Below, in pieces: positions 1 through 6,970 of a stretch of DNA of 10,939 nucleotides. The translations under genes and the position numbers were made by a program. The DNA comes from Geminicoccaceae bacterium (GTDB taxonomy: Bacteria; Pseudomonadota; Alphaproteobacteria; Geminicoccales; Geminicoccaceae): NCBI GenBank assembly GCA_030824835.1, contig JAPJRA010000059.1:1-10939 (forward strand), given 5' to 3'. The notes beneath the pieces are model-generated. The model was not told the DNA's origin. It searched no databases and was given only the letters and a program-made list of their open reading frames with translations. Numbering within the stretch: the first letter of the stretch is position 1; each line of letters begins with the position of its first letter.

Positions 1-34
1 GGGCGTGGAGGTTCGAGTCCTCTCCTGGGCACCA
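1..34 (+). tRNA. tRNA-Leu, 3' end only (5' part lies outside the window)
   Basis: The first bases form a T arm (stem GGAGG, loop TTCGAGT, stem CCTCT with a terminal G-T pair), the 3' acceptor strand CCTGGGC, discriminator A and an encoded CCA at 32-34. The bases before the T stem look like the end of a long variable arm, which narrows the choice to Leu, Ser or (bacterial) Tyr. Discriminator A and an acceptor strand implying a 5' GCCCAGG fit Leu best. The anticodon is not visible, so the isoacceptor is unknown. RNase D, a nuclease associated with tRNA 3' maturation, starts 80 bases downstream. Confidence 0.85.
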
Positions 35-113
35 TGTCACCCACATGCCGTTCGCACTCGGTTAACCAAGAGTGGGTTACGCGTTGATAGGTGACATGGT
101 GAAAGATCGCGCG

Positions 114-725
114 ATGAGTATCACGCTTCATCAAGGTGACCTACCGGATGGCCTCGAGCTGGGCCGCGAGGTGGCCATCGATTCGGAGGCCATGGGCCTC
201 CGCCCGGCGCGTGATCGACTGTGTGTCGTGCAGTTGTCGGATGGCGATGGCACAGCGCATCTGGTGCAGTTCCGAGCCGGAGACTACGCCGCACCCAACC
301 TACGACGACTCCTAGCCGATGAGAGTCGACTGAAGTTGTTTCACTTTGCCCGCTTCGATCTGGCCCTACTGCGCCAGTATCTCGAGGTCGACTGCCGCCC
401 GGTCTACTGCACCAAGATCGCCTCGCGCCTCGCCCGGACATATACCGACCGCCATGGTCTCAAGGATGTCACCCGCGAACTACTCGGCATCGATCTCGAC
501 AAGGCCGAGCAGAGTTCGGATTGGGGTGCTGACGAGCTAAGCGACACGCAGCTCCATTATGCCGCCCGCGACGTGCTCCATCTCCATGCCCTGCGCGTGA
601 AGCTTGACAACATGCTGGCGCGGGAGGGGCGGACCGCTCTGGCCCAGGCTTGCTTCGACTTCCTGCCCATCCGAGCCGCGCTCGATCTGGCCGGCTGGCC
701 CGATCAGGACATCTTCGCGCATTGA
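114..725 (+). CDS. rnd: Ribonuclease D-like 3'-5' exonuclease, short form without HRDC domain
   Basis: A DEDDy-family 3'-5' exoribonuclease; the family trims tRNA and other small-RNA 3' ends in the cytoplasm. Counting from the ATG at 114 the protein is 203 residues. The Exo I pair is D23/E25 (IDSEAMGL, where relatives usually have IDTETMGL), Exo II is D82 (FHFARFD) and Exo III is Y149 with D153 (YAARDVLHL), so all four metal-binding acids and the DEDDy tyrosine are present. E. coli RNase D is about 375 residues with two HRDC domains; this protein ends after the exonuclease domain, as is common in Alphaproteobacteria. The frame stays open upstream to a GTG at 72 and an ATG at 96. I prefer 114 because the family similarity begins at MSITLHQGDLP; the ribosome binding site is weak (GGTGAAA near 98), so the start is not certain. 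The preceding tRNA suits its role. Confidence 0.9.
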   Translation: MSITLHQGDLPDGLELGREVAIDSEAMGLRPARDRLCVVQLSDGDGTAHLVQFRAGDYAAPNLRRLLADESRLKLFHFARFDLALLRQYLEVDCRPVYCTKIASRLARTYTDRHGLKDVTRELLGIDLDKAEQSSDWGADELSDTQLHYAARDVLHLHALRVKLDNMLAREGRTALAQACFDFLPIRAALDLAGWPDQDIFAH

Positions 726-764
726 GCGCTCTGGCCTTCCCTGGCGCCGGGAATGATCGCCGCG

Positions 765-793
765 TTGACGTTCTGCAGACACGACCGGATACT
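765..793 (+). promoter_or_regulatory. Candidate sigma70-type promoter ahead of kdsD
   Basis: TTGACG at 765-770 matches five of six bases of the -35 consensus, followed by a 17-base spacer and GATACT at 788-793, which matches four of six of the -10 consensus. It lies in the only sizeable gap (726-868) before the kdsD-lptA-lptB-rpoN run, about 75 bases ahead of the kdsD ATG. That is the expected position for a promoter driving the run. The rest of the gap shows no gene. The call rests on consensus match and position only. Confidence 0.45.
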
Positions 794-868
794 CCGGGCC
801 GGCACCGATGCCGTGTCGCGCGGCTGCCCGCCTTGCGAGAGCCTCGCCGGAAGAAAAGTCATTGAGCC

Positions 869-1894
869 ATGGTGTCAGCTAGCCTCGCCCCGATCCAATC
901 CACGCCCGTAGCCAATGCCGGGCCAATGAACGACCATGCCGCGGCCGCGCTGGCAAGCGGGCGTCAGGTGATCTTGGCCGAGGCTGACGCGCTGCAGAGT
1001 CTTGCTGCGTCGATCGACACTACCTTTGCGGCAGTGGTCGACCTGCTGGCCGGGATCAAGGGGCGCGTGGTCGTCTCGGGCATGGGCAAGAGCGGCCATG
1101 TCGGGCGCAAGATTGCGGCGACCCTAGCATCTACCGGGACACCTGCGCTCTATGTCCATCCGGGCGAAGCCAGCCACGGTGACCTCGGTATGATCACACC
1201 GCAGGACTCGGTCCTCGCCCTGTCGAACTCGGGCGAGACCACCGAGCTGCGCGACCTCATCCTGTACACGCGGCGCTTCTCAATCCCGCTCATCGGCATG
1301 GTCGGACGACCGGGCAGCACCCTGGCCGACGCCGCCGATCTGTGCTTGTTGCTGCCTGAAGTCGGCGAGGCCTGCCCGATGGGTCTGGCGCCCACTACCT
1401 CGACCACCTGCATGCTGGCGCTGGGGGATGCCGTGGCGGTGGCGCTGCTGGAACGGCGCGGCTTCTCGGCCCGCGATTTCGCCGTATTCCATCCCGGCGG
1501 CAAGCTAGGCAGCCAGCTATTGCGGGTGGAGGAGCTGATGCACCGCGGAACTGACCTGCCCCTGGTCACCCCACAAACTAGCCTCGCCGAGGCCGTGCTC
1601 GAGATGACCAAGAAGCGGCTGGGCTGTGTCGGCGTGGTCGACGAGGGTCGCTTGAGTGGAATCATCACCGACGGCGACCTGCGCCGTCACATGGGACCGG
1701 ACATTCTGGGCAGGACGGCTGCCGACATCATGACCCGAAACCCGCGCACCATCGGGCCACGCGCCCTGGCCGTCGAGGGCGTTGCCGCGATGAACGGGCC
1801 ACCACAGCCGGTAACCGTCCTGTTCGTGGTGGAGGCCGGGCGCCCGGTGGGGGCCTTGCATCTCCACGACTGCTTGAAGGCCGGCATCGCATGA
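869..1894 (+). CDS. kdsD: Arabinose-5-phosphate isomerase (KpsF/GutQ family)
   Basis: Interconverts D-ribulose 5-phosphate and D-arabinose 5-phosphate, the first committed step towards Kdo for the LPS inner core; cytoplasmic. The 341-residue protein has the family's layout: a SIS sugar-phosphate isomerase domain (about residues 50-190) with GMGKSGHVG at 71-79, the HPGEASHGDLG and SNSGET segments and the HPGGKLG motif near 208, followed by two CBS domains (about 215-340) including GIITDGDLRRHM. Length is close to the usual 320-340. The ATG at 869 has only a distant purine-rich stretch (GGAAG at about 850); an ATG at 926 (residue 20) is an alternative and the first 20 residues look unconserved. 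The stop overlaps the lptA start in ATGA, so translation is probably coupled. It is likely the first gene of the operon served by the candidate promoter at 765-793. Confidence 0.95.
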   Translation: MVSASLAPIQSTPVANAGPMNDHAAAALASGRQVILAEADALQSLAASIDTTFAAVVDLLAGIKGRVVVSGMGKSGHVGRKIAATLASTGTPALYVHPGEASHGDLGMITPQDSVLALSNSGETTELRDLILYTRRFSIPLIGMVGRPGSTLADAADLCLLLPEVGEACPMGLAPTTSTTCMLALGDAVAVALLERRGFSARDFAVFHPGGKLGSQLLRVEELMHRGTDLPLVTPQTSLAEAVLEMTKKRLGCVGVVDEGRLSGIITDGDLRRHMGPDILGRTAADIMTRNPRTIGPRALAVEGVAAMNGPPQPVTVLFVVEAGRPVGALHLHDCLKAGIA

Positions 1895-2445
1895 GGCGAA
1901 CGATCGCGGCAGCTGGGCTGGCGGGTGCACTGCTGCTGGCGGGACCGGTGGCAGCACAGACCACAACGAGCCCAGGCGGCGGCGGCGAGCCCATTGAGAT
2001 CATTTCCGACCGGCTGGTACTTGAGCAGAACCAGCAGGTAGCGACCTTCACCGGCAATGTTGATGCCGTGCAAGGCGAGACACGGCTCCGCTCCGACAAG
2101 ATGCGGGTCTTCTACACAACCAACGAAGCGGCGCAGGCCAGCGGCAACAAGCAGAGCGTCAGCCGGATCGACGCCGAGGGCAACGTGGTCATCACCAAGC
2201 CTGGTGAGACGGCGCAGGGCGATAAGGGCACCTACGACCTAACGACGCGCAAGCTGATGTTGCAGGGGAACGTGGTACTGACGCGAGGCGAGAATGTGGT
2301 CCGTGGCGACCGGCTCGACTCCGACCTCGCGACCGGGGTGTCCACGGTGAGCGTGACCCAAACGCCGCCCGCGGCCGGCAAGTCCGACCAGCGGGTCCGG
2401 GCGCTGTTCGCGCCGACTCCGGCCCCCGCTCCGAAAGCGCCCTGA
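1891..2445 (+). CDS. lptA: LPS transport periplasmic protein LptA (OstA-like)
   Basis: Periplasmic bridge protein of the Lpt machine that carries LPS from inner to outer membrane. It has 184 residues. Residues 1 to about 22 form a Sec signal peptide: MRR, a hydrophobic core (AAAGLAGALLLAG) and a likely signal peptidase I site at PVAA-Q. The mature part is an OstA/LptA beta-jellyroll repeat (about residues 34-155) with the typical rhythm ISDRLVLEQNQQVATFTGNV, AEGNVVIT, ARGDKG-like and LQGNVVLTRGENVVRGDRL segments. The C-terminal tail is rich in Pro and Ala (APTPAPAPKAP) and probably disordered. It could be confused with LptC, which shares the OstA fold, but the cleavable signal and the place directly before lptB favour LptA. 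The start overlaps the kdsD stop (ATGA), leaving no room for an lptC gene between them. Confidence 0.92.
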   Translation: MRRTIAAAGLAGALLLAGPVAAQTTTSPGGGGEPIEIISDRLVLEQNQQVATFTGNVDAVQGETRLRSDKMRVFYTTNEAAQASGNKQSVSRIDAEGNVVITKPGETAQGDKGTYDLTTRKLMLQGNVVLTRGENVVRGDRLDSDLATGVSTVSVTQTPPAAGKSDQRVRALFAPTPAPAPKAP

Positions 2446-2447
2446 TC

Positions 2448-3245
2448 ATGGCCACGGAGCCGGATCTGCTGGTCAAGCCATTCCCGGCGGCGAGGATGTC
2501 GATGGCGCTGCCCGCCGCCGGGCGCGAACGGCTGTCGGCCCGGCATCTGGCCAAGCACTACCGCAACCGAACCGTGCTGCGTGATGTCTCCCTGACCGTC
2601 AATCGAGGCGAGGCAGTGGGTCTGCTGGGGCCGAATGGCGCGGGCAAGACCACCTGCTTCTACATCATCACCGGCCTGATCGCCGCCGATGGCGGCCAAG
2701 TTTTACTCGACGAGCGCGACATCACCCGACTGCCGATGTACCGGCGAGCGCGCTACGGCATCGGCTACCTGCCACAGGAAGCTTCAATCTTTCGCGGTCT
2801 CAATGTCGAGGACAATATCCGTGCGGTCCTGCAGATCGCCGAGCCCGACCGCGCTCGGCGCGAGGCCACGCTGGATCGGCTGCTCGACGACTTCTCCCTC
2901 ACCCACCTGCGCCGATCGTCAGCGTTGGCGCTGTCCGGCGGCGAGCGCCGCCGGGTCGAGATCGCCCGGGCTCTGGCCGCGAGCCCAAGCTTCATCCTGC
3001 TCGACGAGCCGCTGGCCGGGATCGACCCGATCAATGTCGGGGAGATCCGTGATCTGGTAGGGCACCTGAAGGATCGCGGCCTGGGCGTGCTGATCACCGA
3101 TCATAACGTGCGCGATACGTTGGACATCATCGATCGCGCCTACATCCTTCACGACGGCGCCGTGCTGCGCGAGGGAACACCCGAGGAAATCGTGGCCGAC
3201 CCCGCGGTCCGCCGCGTATACCTCGGGGAGCGGTTCAGCCTTTAG
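2448..3245 (+). CDS. lptB: LPS export ABC transporter ATP-binding protein LptB
   Basis: Cytoplasmic ATPase that powers LPS extraction by the LptB2FG complex. All ABC motifs are present: Walker A GPNGAGKT at 61-68, the Q-loop region (GYLPQEASIFR), signature LSGGE at 162-166, Walker B (FILLDEP) at 182-188 with the following LAGIDP D-loop, and the H-loop His at 219 (ITDHNVRDTL). From the ATG at 2448 the protein has 265 residues, with about 20 more at the N terminus than the usual 240-250. A second in-frame ATG at 2502 is preceded by GAGGA (2492-2496) at a 5-base spacing and would give 247 residues. I keep 2448 because the extra codons have the same GC-rich third positions as the gene and leave a gap of only 2 bases from lptA, but 2502 is a serious alternative. 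lptF and lptG are not in the window. Confidence 0.95.
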   Translation: MATEPDLLVKPFPAARMSMALPAAGRERLSARHLAKHYRNRTVLRDVSLTVNRGEAVGLLGPNGAGKTTCFYIITGLIAADGGQVLLDERDITRLPMYRRARYGIGYLPQEASIFRGLNVEDNIRAVLQIAEPDRARREATLDRLLDDFSLTHLRRSSALALSGGERRRVEIARALAASPSFILLDEPLAGIDPINVGEIRDLVGHLKDRGLGVLITDHNVRDTLDIIDRAYILHDGAVLREGTPEEIVADPAVRRVYLGERFSL

Positions 3246-3254
3246 GGCGCGGGA

Positions 3255-4712
3255 ATGAGCTTCGCCCCCAGCATTCGGCTCGAGCTGCGGCAACATCAGA
3301 GCCTCGTTCTGACGCCACAGCTGCAGCAGGCGATCCGGTTGCTGCAGATGTCCAATCTCGAACTCGCGGGCGTCGTTGATACCGAGGTGGCCGAGAACCC
3401 GTTCCTCGAGCGTAGCGACCGGGAGGCAGCTCCGGCGGCGGTTCCAGTAGGTTTATTGGATACGAACCGTGGTCCGGAGGCGCTGCACGATATCGGCAGC
3501 ATGATGAACGGTGCGCATGAGACGGCGGCGCCGCTTCGGCCTGCCGACTGCTCGCTGTCGGTGAAGCGGCCCGCCGGCAGCGCCTTCGACGAAGCTCGCT
3601 CGAGCTTCGAGGCCAGGCTAACGCGCACCATCGGCCTGCGCGAGCATCTGAGCGAGCAGGTGATGGCCCTGTTGCGCGATCCTGAAGCCCGGGCTGTCGC
3701 GCTGCAGGTGGTCGAGAGTATTGACGACGACGGTTATCTGCGGGAGGCAGACGAGGTCCTGGCCGAGCGCTTCGGGTCCCAGCCGGCGACGATCCTGGCG
3801 GTGCGCCAAGCGCTCCATCGCTGCGAGCCCACCGGCGTCGGTGCCCGTGACCTCGCCGAGTGCTTGGCCCTGCAGCTGGCCGAGCGCGATCGGCTAGACC
3901 CTGCGATGGCGGCACTGGTGCGCAATCTGCCACTGCTGGCGCGGGCCGATTTCGGCGAGCTGATGCGCCGCTGTGGCATCGACGCCGAGGATCTCCAGGA
4001 CATGATCGGCGAGATCAAGCGACTGGATCCTAAACCGGGTCTCAGCTACGCGCCGGACGAGCCCGCAACGCTGGTCCCTGACCTATTCGTCACCGTCATG
4101 GGTCCGGGCCGCTGGCGCATAGAGCTGAACGGCGGCACGTTACCCAAGGTGCTGGTCGACGCCGAGTATCACGGCGAACTGCACCGGAACACGCAAGACC
4201 GCCGCGCCAAGGAATATCTGGCCGAACGCTTTCAATCTGCCAACTGGCTGGCCAAGGCATTGGATCAGCGTGCGCGCACCGTGCTTCGGGTTGCCAAGGC
4301 GATCTTCGCCCGGCAAATGCCGTTCCTTGATGGCGGGGCGCAGCATCTTCGGCCACTGGTTCTGCGCGACATCGCCGAGGCGACCGGTCTGCACGAGAGC
4401 ACGGTCAGCCGCGCCACCTCGGACAAATACGTGGCCACCCCACACGGAACCTTTCCGCTCAAGTATTTCTTCACCACTGCCATCGCCGCCACTTCTGGCG
4501 AGGCCTCGCACAGCGCGGAAGCGATCCGCCAGCTGATCAAGCGGATGATCGAGCGGGAATCGCCCGGTGAGATCCTATCGGACGACCAGATCGTGTCCGA
4601 ACTCAAGAATAAAGGTGTCGTCATCGCCCGCCGAACCGTCGCCAAGTACCGTGAATCTCTCGGAATTGCATCCTCCGTGGATCGGCGCCGCGCCAAGGCG
4701 CTAGGCCGATGA
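3255..4712 (+). CDS. rpoN: RNA polymerase sigma-54 factor RpoN
   Basis: Sigma factor for -24/-12 promoters that need AAA+ activators; in Alphaproteobacteria it typically serves nitrogen, motility and carbon-use genes. It has 485 residues. Region I (about 1-50) is the glutamine/leucine-rich activator-contact segment (LRQHQSLVLTPQLQQAIRLL), followed by a variable acidic linker (about 55-115), the core-binding domain (about 120-300), the helix-turn-helix region around 375-400 (LHESTVSRATSDKYVATP) and the RpoN box ARRTVAKYRE at 458-467 near the C terminus. Length and domain order are complete. It starts 9 bases after the lptB stop with a GGGCGCGGGA stretch close upstream. The lptB-rpoN link is classical in Proteobacteria and couples this sigma factor to the LPS export genes. 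Confidence 0.97.
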   Translation: MSFAPSIRLELRQHQSLVLTPQLQQAIRLLQMSNLELAGVVDTEVAENPFLERSDREAAPAAVPVGLLDTNRGPEALHDIGSMMNGAHETAAPLRPADCSLSVKRPAGSAFDEARSSFEARLTRTIGLREHLSEQVMALLRDPEARAVALQVVESIDDDGYLREADEVLAERFGSQPATILAVRQALHRCEPTGVGARDLAECLALQLAERDRLDPAMAALVRNLPLLARADFGELMRRCGIDAEDLQDMIGEIKRLDPKPGLSYAPDEPATLVPDLFVTVMGPGRWRIELNGGTLPKVLVDAEYHGELHRNTQDRRAKEYLAERFQSANWLAKALDQRARTVLRVAKAIFARQMPFLDGGAQHLRPLVLRDIAEATGLHESTVSRATSDKYVATPHGTFPLKYFFTTAIAATSGEASHSAEAIRQLIKRMIERESPGEILSDDQIVSELKNKGVVIARRTVAKYRESLGIASSVDRRRAKALGR

Positions 4713-4731
4713 GAGTAGCTATGGCTGCCAC

Positions 4732-4765
4732 GGTGTCGAGGCCACCCGCGGTGATCACCGACACC
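4732..4765 (+). promoter_or_regulatory. Nested inverted repeat in the rpoN-ptsN spacer (possible RNA hairpin)
   Basis: GGTGTCG at 4732-4738 is the perfect reverse complement of CGACACC at 4759-4765. Inside the 20-base loop, CACC (4743-4746) can pair with GGTG (4750-4753) across a 3-base loop. The right half also holds a 10-base palindrome, GGTGATCACC (4750-4759), which offers an alternative fold. The structure ends 9 bases before the GGGAG ribosome binding site of ptsN. There is no T run, so it does not look like an intrinsic terminator. It could be an mRNA stability or processing element, a translation control, or an operator; the sequence alone does not decide. Confidence 0.4.
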
Positions 4766-4774
4766 AGCCCGCTT

Positions 4775-4779
4775 GGGAG
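4775..4779 (+). promoter_or_regulatory. Ribosome binding site that fixes the ptsN start
   Basis: GGGAG lies 7 bases before the ATG at 4787. An upstream in-frame ATG at 4709, which would overlap the rpoN stop, has no such site and would add 26 residues (rich in Ala, Pro and Thr) not expected in PtsN. Confidence 0.75.
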
Positions 4780-4786
4780 AGCATCG

Positions 4787-5254
4787 ATGGTCGAGATTGA
4801 CGAGTTTCTGAGCCTCGACCGGATGTTGCTCACGCTGCGCAGCGGGAGCAAGCGGCAGCTATTTCAGGAGCTTGCGGGCGCCGCGACAGCGGCCACCGGC
4901 ATTGAAACCGCGGTGATCTTGGCCGCGCTCAACCAGCGGGAAAAATTGGGCACAACTGGCATCGGTGAGGGCATAGCGATCCCACACGCTCGCGTCCCCG
5001 ATTTGCCCAAGCTGATGGGGTTTTTTGCCCGTCTGAAGACGCCAGTCGAGTATGACGCGCTCGATGATGCGCCGGTCGACCTTGTCTTCCTGCTGCTGGC
5101 CCCGGAGGAGTCGAGCACCGTTCAGCTCAAGGCACTCGCACGTATCGCGCGCTTGCTGCGTGATCCCGAAATCTGCACCCGACTGCGCAGCGAACAGGAC
5201 GCGCAGCAGATTTATGGCTTGTTGACCGGCCGGGCACCGGGCAGCTCCACTTGA
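4787..5254 (+). CDS. ptsN: PTS IIA-like nitrogen-regulatory protein PtsN (EIIA-Ntr)
   Basis: Terminal phosphoryl acceptor of the nitrogen-type PTS; in other bacteria it adjusts potassium transport, sensor kinases and other targets according to its phosphorylation state. The 155 residues counted from 4787 match the usual 150-160. The single PTS EIIA type-2 domain contains the active-site His67 in GIAIPHARV, preceded by REKLGTTGIGEG and followed by the VDLVFLLLAPE segment typical of the family. The frame stays open back to 4709, but the ribosome binding site and family length favour 4787. A 74-base spacer separates it from rpoN; hpf, which often sits here in relatives, is absent. The stop overlaps the putative TTG start of hprK. 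Confidence 0.93.
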   Translation: MVEIDEFLSLDRMLLTLRSGSKRQLFQELAGAATAATGIETAVILAALNQREKLGTTGIGEGIAIPHARVPDLPKLMGFFARLKTPVEYDALDDAPVDLVFLLLAPEESSTVQLKALARIARLLRDPEICTRLRSEQDAQQIYGLLTGRAPGSST

Positions 5255-5685
5255 GCCACACCGTCACCCATCTGCGTCTGCATGCGTCAGCTGCTGCTTG
5301 GTGTGGCCGGGGGATTTTGGTACAAGGTCCGTCGGGTGCCGGCAAGTCGGCCCTCATCTCCGATCTATTGGCCGCTGGGGCGCATCTGGTTGCGGACGAT
5401 CTTGTGCAGATCGAACGGCGTCATGACTGCCTCTATGCCACCGCGGTCACCGAAACCGGCTTGATCGAGCTGCGCGGCAACGGCATCTTTCGACTGGTCA
5501 CCACGGTCGGGGTTCCCGTGACCCTTTGTATTGAGCTAGCGGTTGGGACTGAAAGCGAGCGATTGCCGGCTAAGGCAACGGCGCTGATCGCCGGCGTGGA
5601 GCTGCCGCGCCTCCAGTTGAGCAGTGCCGTGCCGTCAGCCATGGCCCAGATCCTGATCGCCCTCAGCGCGCGCCGGGCGCACTGA
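5251..5685 (+). CDS. hprK: HPr kinase/phosphorylase, short alphaproteobacterial form
   Basis: Phosphorylates HPr on its regulatory serine and removes that phosphate. The protein has 144 residues, the catalytic domain only, where the Firmicutes enzyme is about 310 with an extra N-terminal domain; the short form is normal for Alphaproteobacteria. Walker A is GPSGAGKS at 26-33; the LVADD segment (46-50) matches the family's acidic motif; the second signature appears as GLIELRGNGI (70-79), with Asn77 where I recall a hydrophobic residue. It starts with TTG overlapping the ptsN stop (TTGA). No ATG or GTG start lies nearby in frame ahead of the Walker motif, so a TTG start by coupling is likely. 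The target serine is visible in the HPr encoded about 1.3 kb downstream. Confidence 0.87.
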   Translation: MSHTVTHLRLHASAAAWCGRGILVQGPSGAGKSALISDLLAAGAHLVADDLVQIERRHDCLYATAVTETGLIELRGNGIFRLVTTVGVPVTLCIELAVGTESERLPAKATALIAGVELPRLQLSSAVPSAMAQILIALSARRAH

Positions 5686-5691
5686 GGGCAA

Positions 5692-6552
5692 ATGAGCGAG
5701 GCCGTGGTCGTCACCGGGATGTCGGGCGCGGGCCGAACGACCTGCCTGAAAATTCTTGAGGATCTCGGCTACGAGGCCGTCGACAACTTGCCGGTCAACC
5801 TGCTCGGACGGGTGCTGCGTGGAGACGATGCCGGTCCCAATCGCTTGGCCGTCGGCGTCGACAGCCGCACGCGGGGCTTCACGGCCGCCCGCGTGGCAGC
5901 GGTGCTTGCGGAAGCGCGCTCCTCGATTAAGGCCTGTCTGCTCTACGTCGATTGCGATGACGAGGTATTGAGACGCCGGTTCACCGAAACCCGCCGCCGC
6001 CATCCGCTGGCTGATGCTGCCGGCGTGCGTGATGCGCTCATTGAGGAACGCGAGTTGATAGCGCCGCTGCAGGCGGCCGCCGACATGGTCATCGACACCA
6101 GCGATCTGTCGCTGCCGGACTTGCGGCGTCTGCTGAGCGGACGCTTCGCGCCCGCGGGCGTTCGGATGGCCATTGCCGTGGTCTCATTTGCCTATCGGAA
6201 TGGAATACCCCGTGAGGCTGATCTAGTGTTCGACGTACGCTTCCTGCACAACCCTTACTACATCGATGAGCTTCGGCCTAGAACCGGGCGGGATCCGGAC
6301 GTACAGGCACATGTCCGCTCCGATCCGGCTCTGGCTCCATTCGTGGTCGATCTTCAGGCTCTCCTGCTGCCGCTGCTGCCGCGCTATCAGACTGAAGGGA
6401 AAAGCTACTTGACGATTGCCTTTGGCTGTACGGGCGGGAAGCACCGATCGGTTTTCCTGACCGAGATCATGACCGACTGGCTGCGTCGCCATGGCTGGGC
6501 CGCGACGTCCGTTCACCGTGAACTGACCCGCGCCGCGGTGCAGCCGGCGTGA
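5692..6552 (+). CDS. rapZ: RNase adapter / nucleotide-binding protein RapZ (YvcJ family)
   Basis: A P-loop protein; in E. coli RapZ guides RNase E to the GlmZ small RNA and so tunes glucosamine-6-phosphate synthesis for the envelope. That role is not proven in Alphaproteobacteria. The 286 residues match the family length (about 285-300). The N-terminal P-loop is GMSGAGRTT at 9-17, with Arg15 where E. coli has Lys; as I recall, Arg is common in alphaproteobacterial members. It is followed by the family segment LEDLGYEAVDNLP (about 22-34). The C-terminal domain has the hallmark GCTGGKHRS at about 245-253. The ATG lies 6 bases after the hprK stop, with GAGGG close upstream. It is translated with the PTS genes, as is usual for rapZ. 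Confidence 0.94.
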   Translation: MSEAVVVTGMSGAGRTTCLKILEDLGYEAVDNLPVNLLGRVLRGDDAGPNRLAVGVDSRTRGFTAARVAAVLAEARSSIKACLLYVDCDDEVLRRRFTETRRRHPLADAAGVRDALIEERELIAPLQAAADMVIDTSDLSLPDLRRLLSGRFAPAGVRMAIAVVSFAYRNGIPREADLVFDVRFLHNPYYIDELRPRTGRDPDVQAHVRSDPALAPFVVDLQALLLPLLPRYQTEGKSYLTIAFGCTGGKHRSVFLTEIMTDWLRRHGWAATSVHRELTRAAVQPA

Positions 6553-6562
6553 GGACGGGCTC

Positions 6563-6970
6563 ATGATCGGACTCGTCCTGGTGACCCACGGTCGACTGGC
6601 CGCCGAGTTCCTCTCTGCCATGGAGCACGTTGTCGGCCCGCAGGCCATGGTCCGCGCCGTCTGTATCGAAGCCGACGACGACATCGAGCAGCGGCGCTCC
6701 GAAATCGTCGAGGCAATCCGAGACGTCGACGATGGTACCGGCGTCGTCGTACTAACCGACATGTTCGGCGGCACGCCGTCCAACCTCGCGATCTCAACCA
6801 TGGACCGCAAGGGGATCGAGGTCATCGCTGGCGTCAACCTGCCGATGCTTATCAAGCTTGCAAGTGTACGCCAGAGCGAGCCGCTGCGCGAGGCCGTCAC
6901 GGCGGCGCAGGAGGCGGGCCGCAAGTATATCAATGTCGCTAGCCAGCTGCTAAATGGCGACCGAGCCTGA
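6563..6970 (+). CDS. PTS EIIA component, mannose/fructose (Man) family
   Basis: A free-standing 135-residue EIIA of the mannose family. The phosphorylatable histidine is His9 (GLVLVTHG), and the family motif LTDMFGGTPSNLAI lies at about 65-80. It would accept phosphate from HPr. No EIIB, EIIC or EIID is nearby, so transport is unlikely from this evidence, and a regulatory role like that of rhizobial EIIA-Man encoded next to hprK and HPr is the reasonable inference. The ATG is 10 bases after the rapZ stop, with GAGGACGGG upstream. The stop abuts the HPr start without a spare base. Confidence 0.92.
   Translation: MIGLVLVTHGRLAAEFLSAMEHVVGPQAMVRAVCIEADDDIEQRRSEIVEAIRDVDDGTGVVVLTDMFGGTPSNLAISTMDRKGIEVIAGVNLPMLIKLASVRQSEPLREAVTAAQEAGRKYINVASQLLNGDRA

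Noticed and set aside
55..74. Hairpin CACTC/GAGTG after the tRNA as a terminator
   Set aside because: Only a 5-base-pair stem with a 10-base loop and no T run follows; too weak to call.
650..865. A 71-codon + strand frame bridging the end of rnd and the rnd-kdsD gap
   Set aside because: Its first third overlaps rnd in another frame, the product is Arg-rich with no recognisable features, and no ribosome binding site was seen. The gap is better read as a promoter region.
4709..4786. Longer PtsN start at 4709, or a remnant of hpf in this stretch
   Set aside because: The added residues are Ala/Pro/Thr-rich and unlike PtsN or HPF, while a strong GGGAG supports the start at 4787.
5692..6552. RapZ P-loop lysine replaced by arginine (GMSGAGRTT) as a sign of an inactive protein
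   Set aside because: As far as I recall, arginine at this place is common in alphaproteobacterial RapZ, and the C-terminal GCTGGKHRS motif is intact.
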